From Manis javanica (Eukaryota; Chordata; Mammalia; Pholidota; Manidae): a stretch of 64,000 nucleotides of DNA. Shown here one piece after another: positions 34,305 to 44,139 of this stretch. The notes beneath the pieces are model-generated. The model saw nothing but the letters and a program-made list of their open reading frames with translations, was not told the DNA's origin and searched no databases. Every line of letters starts with the position of its first letter. Within the stretch, counting starts at the first letter, position 1. The translations under genes were made by a program, and so were the position numbers. The stretch lies in assembly GCF_040802235.1 (NCBI RefSeq), contig NC_133169.1:41485034-41549033 (forward strand), in the 5' to 3' direction.

Positions 34305-34315
34305 GGCTCTGCCCA

Positions 34316-34328
34316 CTCCTACAGTTTT
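34316..34328. repeat. target-site duplication, 5' copy
   Basis: CTCCTACAGTTTT, identical to 25597-25609; together they delimit the 8.7-kb insertion. Confidence 0.85.
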
Positions 34329-36250
34329 CATAGCTTTCTCTTCAAATGCAATCTTTCTTTTTAAGTCTGAATGACATCTTGAGTATAAAGAAGAAGTACT
34401 GCCTGCATACATTTTGCTATATTCTTCTTTTATTTAGAATTTTCATAAGACATACCCATGAGAGTGAGAATCCTCTGGGGTACTTAATCCAGAAGATGTG
34501 CAGGCTCTCATCCCATGAGACAGAAGGATGTTTAAACCCAAACTCAATCTCTGTGTGATTACAACTATGCTATGTATTTGATTCAAATCTATTCTACCTA
34601 CATTATACAAAGGCATCTTTAAATAAAACAAAGGATAAAATAAAACTCACTGCCTCATGGATTCTCTATGTTATCTCCTTTTTGGTAAAATGGTAAAACA
34701 CAATTCAGTCTAAATTCAAGTGGATTTTTGAAAATTAAAATCAGATTTTAAATGGTGGTCTCAGCAATTTAACACAAAAACCTGAATTGAAAAATTCCAT
34801 TAGGGTTAATTGAACAATTTACAGGTCCTTGTGCTGTCAGAAATACCAAAAGATACCACCTACTTACAAGAAATTATAATACATACCCATTCTCTGATTT
34901 ATCCCAGATTCACTGCCCCAGTTTCCAGGTGACTTAGACAAGAGCTCTGTGGGGCACAGCGGTGTATTGCTGAATAGTGTAATGTCTGTCATAAGCATAA
35001 AAAGCAACAGGCTCAGCTGGAGATGTTTATTGGAGATGGGAGGGAAGAGTCATATTTATTTGTGATGTGACTTAAAGAGGAGTTGCTTTTTCAAAGTAGT
35101 TACATGAAAAGTTTTTCTTTTCTAAAACCTAATAATACTTCATAGATAGAAAAATAGCAGTAAACACTGCTTGCCCTGTTGGGTGACCCAGTAAATTGTA
35201 GCTATGTGTTATTTTTTTCTGCTTTTCATCTTATCCTTGTTTCATTGTCTTTTTCTTCTCCTACTTCCAATCAAGCCTTTCTTTAAAGTATGTTATTATT
35301 TACTCAATTTATTTTTATTTTAAATATTTCCTGTCCAGGAATTGGCCACTGCCTGTCAATATTCTCATCTGAGAAAACTGATGCTTGAACTGTGTCCCAT
35401 CACTATCCTTATACTGAGTAGATATTAACAAGCACAAGGAGCAGATTAAGTGTCTGAGTTGCTCAACAGCTGGAGTCAGGCTATTATGATGGTGGAGATG
35501 TAAGCCGCTTAACAATGTTCTCAAGTAGCCTTTTTCAAGATGGCACTGACCTTTTCTTGCTGAAACATTCATATGAGTAGAAATGAACTCTGAATGGGAA
35601 AAATATAAAGACAACTCTGTAGTTATGCTGACTAGGAGACAGAAATAGATAAAAGACTTCACCCAACAAAAATAGAATATACTTTTTTTTTCAAGTTCCC
35701 AGAAACATTCATCAAAGAAGAGAATATTATGGACCATAAAATGAACATGAACAAATTTAAAAGAACTGAAACTCTACACACTGTGTCCTCTTGTAATCAT
35801 GGAATAAAACTGAAAATCAATAAGATAACAAATGAAATATTTTAGAAAAATCTCTGAGTACATGGAAATTATACTACATGATTCCAAATAATCCATGAGT
35901 CAAAAAGGAAGCCTCAAAGGAAAATGCTCAGAGAAAAATGCATCAGTTCTGAACTCTAAACCCAGCTAAACTATCATTCAAGAATAAGAAAAAATAACAA
36001 TTTTTAAAGTAGACATTTTAATTTTTTTTGATATGATTGTTTAGCCCTGTCTGAAAACTTTAAGTTTAGGTATAAATGTACAAAGATCATGAGATTTGGA
36101 TACAACAGCAATAAAATATGCTGAAAAGAAAAGCAATAAACAGTATTTAATTAAATCTAAGCAAGGTTACATATACCAATAATTATTATAATTAAGAGAA
36201 AAAAGCTGGCAATGGAAGCAAGTTAAATCATGCTGAAAAACACTCTCCAA
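34329..36250. repeat. module C downstream block, remainder
   Basis: Resumes the alignment with the module B downstream block (to about 16.3 kb) after the L1 insertion. Matching runs are listed under 13747-16335. Noncoding; the short frames present are not shared between the two copies. Confidence 0.6.
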
Positions 36251-36930
36251 TAGCTTGAAGCTGGAGTGACCAGGTATTTCCATTGACTACAGGTGGTACT
36301 GAAATTGGAGGCTTAATCAAAAGTGTGTTTATAAGGCTGTTAAAACCTGACTGTTCATCTTCACACTTATGTCATGTAGCTGGGCATCTTATAGTTTACA
36401 GAGGTGGTGATATCAAGAGGCTCTGAATTTGGAAAGATAGGCAGCACATGGTCACTAAGGGGACATCTACACAGTGAACTGCGAGGCATCCCAGCCCCTT
36501 CCTGCTGCTGGGCTCTCAGGTGCTGGCCCCCGACCATGGCCTCCAGCCCCCAAGAGACTCAGTCCAGGGGAATCAGACGGCGCCCAGGGAAATGTCACAC
36601 TGGCGCTGACTGTTTCCTAGATGAATGAATCACTTGGGTCATAGTTCAGCACAACTTGGCAGTTTTTAAGACTTACTCTTGTCCAAAGACCTTCCTAACA
36701 GCAGAAATGCAAGGATTAGCTGACATATAAGAGATTTTCTAAAATAAAATACATTCAGCAAACCAAAGGCAGAGAAAAAAAGCAACTGGTGAATGCAAGG
36801 AAGGAAAAGAGCATTTCAATGGGAACTACGATTTATCAACTCAAAGAAATAAGAACATGAGAAGGTATTATATTGGAAAAAAGGATTTTGAAAATCAGAA
36901 GAATAAAAGCAAATTTTTTGATTGACACAA
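36250..36930. other. unannotated spacer
   Basis: Contains a GC-richer patch (36440-36620) with a 74-codon plus-strand frame (36404-36628) that I cannot link to any family. Otherwise AT-rich unique sequence. Confidence 0.35.
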
Positions 36931-37100
36931 CCTATTTAAAGTTATTTTTTAAAATTTATCTGTGAGGATGTCTCCAAAGAGATTATCCCTTGATTTCATG
37001 GACTGAGTAAAGAAGAATTTTGCCTTCCCTAATGGGAGTGAGCATTATCCAATCCATCCAGGACCTGAATAGAACTGAAAGACCGAGGAAGGAAGAATAC

Positions 37101-37500
37101 ATTCTGTCTGACTGTCTGACCTACGACATTGGTCTCCTACACTCTGTCTGACTGTCTGACTTACAATGCTGGTCTCCTACACTCTGTCTGACTGTCTGAC
37201 CTATGACACTGGTCTCCTACACTCTGTCTGACAGTCTGACCTATGACACTGGTCTTCTACACACTATCTGACTGTCTGACCTATGACACTGGTCTCCTGC
37301 ACTCTGTCTGACTGTCTAACCTATGACACTGGTCTCCTACACTCTGTCTGACAGTCTGACTTATGATGCTGGTCTCCTGCACTCTGTCTGACAGTCTGAC
37401 CTATGATGCTGGTCTCCTGCACTCTGTCTGACAATGTGACCTATGACACTGGTCTCCTGCACTCTGTCTGACAATGTGACCTATGACACTGGTCTCCTGC
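37101..37500. repeat. minisatellite, 10 x 40 bp
   Basis: Ten in-register 40-bp units begin at 37101, 37141, 37181 and so on to 37461. Each has the core ACTCTGTCTGACTGTCTGAC followed by CTATGACACTGGTCTCCTAC or a variant. Units differ at a few recurring sites (ACTGTCTGAC / ACAGTCTGAC / ACAATGTGAC; GACACT / GATGCT / CAATGCT). No indel breaks the period. Confidence 0.95.
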
Positions 37501-37659
37501 ACTTGGACTAGGACTTTCACCACAGGTTTATGAGGTCTCTTGCTTGTAGAAAAGAGATGATGGGACATCTCAGCCTCCATAATTATGTGGCCCAGTTCCT
37601 CATAATCAATCTTCTGTGTCTCTCTCTCAGTGGATAGATAGACAGGTGATAGGTGCCAC

Positions 37660-37815
37660 ATCTATCTCTATATGAATATCTATATATAAAATATATGCCT
37701 ATATATGATTATATAACTATATAGAATTTATATACCTACATTTGTATATCTATATCCATCTAATTTATCTGTCATCTATCTATCATCTATTTATCTATCT
37801 CTTATCCATAGATCT
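37660..37815. repeat. TA / TATC microsatellite
   Basis: An impure run of TATATA and ATCTATC motifs near the right end of the dispersed repeat. Confidence 0.85.
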
Positions 37816-38533
37816 ATACCCTATTGATTCTGTTTCTCTGAAGAACCCTAATACAGTTGTGCATCTGATATATAAACCATTTGAATACTTTCATAAAATC
37901 CTCAGAGTGTCTATTACCAACAGACTGACTATTATAATGTAGCTTCTATTGTTCAAGAATACTTTCTATTCATGTCAGAACACAGATGTCATAGTAACTC
38001 TTGATATTTAGGTAAGATTGGTTTAAAATCACTGACCCTCCAATATTTGTGGTAGGTGCTTTCCCTTAGATTTTCATGACTCTCAATAAATTTTTTACTC
38101 ATGTGGTCACTTCTCTATTGCTTTCCCTGAAGTTGTGCAGATGCCACATTTAAATATTAAGTTACCTCTTTCTTTCCCAATATTATTTTTATTTTGTTAT
38201 CATTAGTCTACAATTACATGAAGGGCATTATGTTTACTAGACTCTCCCCTACCCGAAATCCCCCCCACAAACCCCATTACAGTCACTGTGAATCAACATA
38301 GCAAGATGTAGAATCACCACTTGTCTTCTCTGTGTTGCATAGCCCTCCCCTTTCCCCCACCACCCACATTATACATGCTAATCATAATAACCCCATTCTT
38401 CTTCCCCACCCTTATCCATTCCTACCCTCCCATTCTCTCCAGTCTCTTTTTGTTTGGTAACTGTTAGTCCATTCTTGGGTTCTGTGATTCTGCTGCTGTT
38501 TAGTTCCTACAGTTTTTCTTTTGTTCTTATACT

Positions 38534-41500
38534 TCACAGATGAGTGAAATCTATTTGGTATTTCTCTTTCTCTGCTTGGCTTATTTCACTGAGCATAATA
38601 CCCTCTAGCTCCATCCAAGTTGTTGCAAATTGTAGGATTTGTTTTCTTCTTATGGCTGAATAATATTCCATTGTGTATATGTACCACATCTTCTTTATCC
38701 ATTCATTTACTGATGAACACTTAGGTTGCTTCCATTTCTTGGCTATTGTAAATAGTGCTGTGATAAACATATGGGTGCATTTGTCTTTTTTGAACTGGAG
38801 TGCTGCATTCTTAGGGTAAATTCCTAGAAGTGGAATTCCTGGGTCAAATGGTAAGTCTATTTTGAGCATTTTGAGGAACCTCCATACTGCTTTCCACATT
38901 GGTTGAACTAATTTACATTCCCACCAGCAGTGTAGGAGGTTTCCCCTTTCTCCACAACCTTGGCAACATTTGTTGTTGTTTGTCTTTTGGATGGTAGCCA
39001 TCTTTACTGGTGTGAGGTGATATCTCATTGTGGTTTTAATTTTCATTTCTCTGATAACTAGAGATGTGGAGCATCTTTTCATGTGTCTGTTGGATATCTC
39101 AATTTCTTTTTTGGAGAACTGTCTGTTCAGCTCCTCTGCCCATTTTTTAATTGGGTTATTTGTTTTCAGTTTGTTGAGGTGTGTGAGCTCTTTATATATT
39201 TTGGATGTCAACCCGTTATTGGATCTGTCATTTAAGAATATATTCTTCCACTGTAGGGTACCTTTTTGTTCTATTGATGGTGTCCTTTGCTGTACAGAAG
39301 CTTTTCAGCTTGATATAGTCCCACTTGTTTATTTTTGCTTTTGTTTTCCTTGCCTGGGGAAATATGGTCATGAAGAAGTCACTAATGTTTATGTCCAAGA
39401 GATTTTTGCCTATGTTTTTTTCTAAGAGTTTTATGGTTTCATGGCTTAAATTCAGGTCTTTGATCCATTTTGAATTTATATTTCTGTATGGGGTTAGACA
39501 ATGATCCAGTTTCATTCTCTTAAATGTAGCTGTCCAGTTTTGCCAGCACCATCTGTTGAAGAGACTGTCATTTCCCCATTGTATGTCCATGGCTCCATCA
39601 TCGAATATTAATTGACCATATATGTTTTGGTTACTGTCTGGAGTCTCTAATCTGTTCCACTGGTCTGTGACTATGTTCTTGTGCCAGTACCAAATTGTCT
39701 TGATTACTATGGCTTTGTAGTAGAGCTTGAAGTTGTGGAGTGAGTCCCCCCACCCACTTTATTCTTCCTTCTCAGGATTGCTTTGGCTATTCAGGGTCTT
39801 TGGTGTTTCCATATGAATTTTTAGACTATTTATTCCAGTTCATTGAAGAATGTTGTTGGTAATTTGACAGGGATTGCATCAAATCTGTATATTGCTTTGG
39901 GCGGGATGGCCATTTTGATGATATTAATTCTTCCTAGCCAAGAGCATGGGATGAGTTTCCATTTTTTAGTGTCCTCTTTTATTACTCTTAAGAGTGTCTT
40001 ATAGCGTTCAGGGTATAGGTCTTTCACTTCTTGGGTAAGGTTTATTCCTAAGTATTTTATTCTTTTTGATCCAATTGTGAATGGAATTGTTTTCCTAATT
40101 TCTCTTTCTATTGGTTCAATGTTAGTGTATAGGAAAGCCACAGATTTCTGTGTGCGAATTCAGTACTCTGCAACTTTGCTGTATTCTGATATCAGTTCTA
40201 GTACTTTTGGAGGGGAGTGTTTAGGGTTTTTCATGTACAATATCATGTCATCTGCAAATAGTGACAGTTTAACTTCTTCTTTATCAACCTGGATTCTTTG
40301 TATTTCTTTGTTTTGTCTAATAATCATGGCTATGACCTCCAGTACTATGTTAAATAACAGTGGGGAGGGTGGGCATCCCTGCCTTGTTCCCTATCTCAGA
40401 GGAAAAGCTTTCAGCTTCTCACTGTTCAGTGTGATGTTGACTGTGGTTTTATCCTATATGGCCTTTATAATGTTGAGGTACTTGGCCTCTATACCCATTT
40501 TTTTGTGAGTTTTTATCATGAATGGATGTTGAATTTTGTTGAATGATTTTTCAGCATCTATTGAGATGATCATGTGGTTTTGTCTTTCTTTTTGTTAATG
40601 TGGTGGATGATGTTGATGGATTTTCGAATGTTGTACCATCCTTGCATCCCTGAGATGAAGCCCACTTGATCGTGGTGTATGATCCATTTGATATATTTTT
40701 GAATTCGGTTTGCTAATATTTTATTGAGTATTTTTACATCTACATTCATCAGGGATATTGGTCTGTAATTTACTTTTTTGGAGGGGTCTTTGCCTGGTTT
40801 TGGTATTAGGGTGATGTTGGCTAAGGGTAGGTTTAGGAGTATCCCCCCTCCTTTTTTGGGAAAACTTTAAGGACAATGGGTATTAAGTCTTCTCTCTATG
40901 TCTGATAAAATACCAAGGTAAATCCATCTGGCCCGGGTGTTTTTTTCTTAGGTAGTTTTTTGATTACCACTTCAATTTCTCTGCTGGTAATTGGTTTGTT
41001 TAGATTTTGTGTTTCTTCCTTGGTCAGTCTTGGAAGATTGTATTTTTCTAGGAAGTTGTCCATTTCTTCTAGGTTTTCCAGCTTGTTAGCATATAGGTTT
41101 TCATAGTATTCTCTAATAATTCTTTGTATTTCTGTGGGGTCCGTCGTGATGTTTCCTTTCTTGTTTCTGATTCTGTTGATGTGTGTTGATTCTCTTTTTC
41201 TCTTAATAACTCTGGCTAGAGGCTTATCTATTTTATTTATTTTCTCAAAGAACTACCTCTTGGTTTCATTGATTTTTTTTCTATTTTATTCTTCTCAATT
41301 TTGTTTATTTCTTCTCTGATCTTTATTATGTTCCTCCTGCTGACTTTAGGTCTCATTTCTTCTTCTTTTTCCAATTTTGATAATTATGACATTAGAGTAT
41401 TCATTTGGGTTTCGTCTTCCTTAGTTAAATATGCCTGGATTGCTATATACTTTCCTCTTAAGACTGTTTTCATTGCATCCCACTGAAGTTGGGACTTTGT

Positions 41501-42368
41501 GTTGTTGTTTTCATCTATTTCCATATACTGCTGAATTTCCATTTCAATTTAGTCATGGATCCATTGACTACATAGAAGCGTGTTGTTAAGGCTCCATATG
41601 TTTGTGAGTCTTTTTGCTTTTCTTTGTACAATTTGTTTCTAGTTTTATACCTTTGTCCTCTGAAAAGTTGGTTGGTAGAACTTCAATCTTTTTGAATTTA
41701 CAGAGGTTCTTTTTGTGGCCTAGTTTGTAGTCTATTCTGGAGAATGTTCCATGTACCCTTGAGAAGAATGTGTATCCTGTTGCTTTGGGGTATAGAGCTC
41801 TATATATGTCTATTAGGTCCATCTGTTGTAGTGTGTTGTTCAGTACCTCTGTGTCCTTACTTATTTTCTGTCTGGTGGATCTGTCCTTTGGAGTGAATGG
41901 TGTGTTGAAGTCTCCTAAAATGAATGCATTGCATTCTATTTCCTCCTTTATTTCTGTTAGTATTTGTTTCACATATGCTGGTGCTCCTGTGCTGTGTGCA
42001 TATATGTTTATAATGGTTATATCCTCTTGTTGGACTGAGTCTTTCATCATTATGTACTGTTCTTCTTTATCTCTTGTTACCTTCTTGGTTTTGAAGTGTA
42101 TTTAGTCTGATACTAGTACTACAACACCTGCTTTTTTCTCCCTATTGTTTGCATGAAATATCTTTTTCCATTCCTTGACTTTTAATCTGTGCATGTCTTT
42201 GAGTTTGAGGTGAGTCTCTTGTAAGCAGCATATAGATGGGTCTTGTTTTTTTATCCATTCAGTTACTCTATGTCTTTTGATTGGTGCATTCAGTCCATTT
42301 ACATTTAGGGTGATTATCAATAGGTATGTACTTATTGCCATTTCAAGTTTTAGATTCATGGTTACCAA
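38534..42368 (-). pseudogene. L1 ORF2 pseudogene in the older copy
   Basis: Broken into at least five frames. The N-terminal endonuclease (42368-42102, including NVNGLN and QETHL) and its continuation (42050-41586, GDFNTPF) are followed by RT and connecting segments (40141-39830), C-terminal segment 39590-39228, and the C-terminal zinc-knuckle region (39211-38534, [18 protein letters not shown]). The many shifts make it non-functional. It is useful as a reference for the frameshift in the younger copy. Confidence 0.88.
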
Positions 42369-42651
42369 AGGTTCCAGGTTACTTTCCTTACTATCTGAGA
42401 GTCTAACTTAACTCACTTAGTATGCTGTTACAAACACAGTCTAAAGGTTCTTTTCTATTTCTCCTCCTTTTTCTTCCTCTTTCATTCTTTATATATTAGG
42501 TATCAAATTCTGTACTTTTTGTCTACCCCTTGATTGACTTTGGGGATAGTCAATTTAATTTTGCTTTTGCCTCACAATCAGCTGCTCCACACTCCCTACC
42601 ATGGTTTTACTACCTCTGGTGACAGCTTTCCAACCCTAGGAACACTTCCAT

Positions 42652-43307
42652 CTATAGCAGTCCCTCCAAAATAGTCTGCAGAGATGGTTTGTGGGAGGTA
42701 AACCCTCTCAGCTTTTGCTTACCTGAAAATTGTTTAATCCCTCCTTTAAATTTAAATGATAATCTTGCCAGATAAAGTAACCTTGGTTCCAGGCCCTTCT
42801 GCTTAATGGCATTAAATACATCATGCCACTCCCTTCTGGCCTGTAAGGTGTCTGCTGAGAAGTCTGTTGTTAGTCTGATGGGATTTCCATTGTATGTGAT
42901 CTTATTTCTGCCTCTGGCTGCTTTTAACAGTCTGTCCTTATCCTTGATCTTTCCCATTTTAATTACTATATGTCTTGCTGTTGTCTTCCTTGGGTCCCTT
43001 GTGTTGGGGGATCTGTGGATCTCCATGGACTGACAGACTATGTCCTTCCCCAGATTGGGGAAGTTTTCAGCAACTACCTCCTCAAAGACACTTTCTATCC
43101 TTTCTATCTCTCTTCTCCTTCTGGTATCCCTATAATGCGAATATTGTTCCACTTGGATTGGTCACACAGTTCTCTTAATATTCTTTCATTATTAGAGGTT
43201 CTTTTTTCTCTCAATGCCTCATCTTCTTTGTGTTCCTCTTCTTTAGTTTCTATTTCATTTATTGTCTCCTCCACCATATTCAACCTGCATTTAATACCTT
43301 CCACCAT
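42652..43307 (-). pseudogene. L1 ORF1 pseudogene in the older copy
   Basis: The C-terminal two thirds (43152-42652) match the intact ORF1p (RHIVIKMGKIKDKDRLLKAAR, LQARREWHDVF). The part upstream is in a different frame (43307-43104), shares IRIIGIPEG-, but has an unrelated coiled-coil stretch (NEIETKEEEHKEDE) where the young element has MQEQWDE repeats. The frame break is near 43110-43150. Confidence 0.85.
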
Positions 43308-44139
43308 GCTCTTCCATGATTGGCTCTCTGACCTGAATTCATTCTTTCATTCTTGGATGTCTTTCCATACGTCCATTAGAATGTTGATGATTTTTATTTT
43401 GAACTCCCTTTCAGGAAGAGTCATGAGGTCCATATCATTTAAATATTTCTTTGGAGTTGTATTAATAATTTTACTGTGTACAAGGTTCCTTTCGTGTTTC
43501 ATGTTTGTATATGGTGCCCTCTAGTATCCAGAAACTCTATTCTGGAGCTGCTCAGCCCCTGAAGCAATGTTGGGGGTGACAGGGGAGTGGTACTGGTGTC
43601 TAGGGGGAGGAAAGAGCTATTCCTCGCCTCCTGGCTGCTGTGCCTGTCTCCACTGCCTGAGCCCGTGGGTCGGTCACACAGGTATGTTTTTGTCCCAGAG
43701 CAGCTGAATATGGACCCCTGCTTTCCCCAAGCAGCCAGAATCCCAGTCTTCCCTGGAACTCTGCCTGTATTAACTTCCCAACCCGGTAGTCATGCGAGTC
43801 TCATGAAAGCACCCTGAAATGTAGGTTTTTGCTCCCAGAGCAGATCTCCAGAGCTAGGTATTCAGCAGTCCCAAGCTTTCCACTCCCTCCCTGCTCCATT
43901 TCTCTTCCTCCCATTGGTGAGCTGGGGTGGGGGAGGGGCTCGGGTCGACGGAGCCACAGCTCTGGTACATTACCCCGTTTGGTGGCGTCTGCTCTTTTCT
44001 CCAGGTGTATGCAGTCTGATGCTGTCCTCTTTCAAATTGCTGTCTCAGGATTAGTTGCACCTATTAAATTTTCTAATTGTATCCAGTTTTAGGAGGAAGC
44101 CTCTGTCTCTCCTCTAACACTGCCATCTTTAATCCTCCC

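Larger units (their letters stand above)
25606..34314 (-). mobile_element. young full-length L1 with appended retroviral 3' segment (8.7 kb)
   Basis: The minus-strand order is: YY1-type 5' end (34297-34304), promoter with tandem units, ORF1 (32697-31807), ORF2 (31611-27795), 3' UTR with a G-rich tract, an A-rich run (about 27455-27430), about 150 bp, an A18 run (27279-27262), about 1.6 kb with a retroviral env remnant, then AATAAA and the final A-tail (25628-25606). A 13-bp target-site duplication brackets the whole unit, so it appears to have inserted as one piece. It splits the module C downstream block, which dates it after the tandem duplication. Only one frameshift affects the coding region, so it is much younger than the other L1 copies here. 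Confidence 0.88.
32698..34314 (-). promoter_or_regulatory. L1 5' UTR / internal promoter
   Basis: GC-rich and CpG-bearing sequence between the element's 5' end and ORF1. It includes a YY1-type AAGATGGC at the first nucleotides (34304-34297) and a tandem array (33050-34065). L1 transcripts begin at the element's first base and depend on YY1 for start-site choice in human L1; the same role here is inferred. Confidence 0.75.
36950..37860 (+). repeat. old dispersed repeat carrying an expanded minisatellite
   Basis: The left flank (CCTTCCCTAATGGGAGTGAGC, CCAATCCATCC, GGACCTGAATAGAACTGAAAGACC) and the right flank (CAGCCTCCATAATTATGTGGCCCAGTTCC, then a TATC/TA microsatellite, then GATTCTGTTTCTCTGAAGAACCCTAATACAG) read as the two ends of a common mammalian dispersed repeat, probably LTR-derived. 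The 40-bp array sits between them. Confidence 0.5.
38180..44139 (-). mobile_element. older full-length L1 (about 6 kb), decayed
   Basis: The minus-strand order is: YY1-type 5' end (44129-44122), a short non-repetitive 5' UTR (about 44139-43440), ORF1 remnants, ORF2 remnants, then the 3' UTR ending near 38180. It has many frameshifts. Unlike the 25.6-34.3 kb element it has no tandem promoter units and no extra 3' segment. I found no clear target-site duplication. Confidence 0.88.

Noticed and set aside
37101-37500. CRISPR-like array
   Set aside because: Units are contiguous 40-bp repeats without unique spacers, in a mammalian genome; it is a minisatellite.
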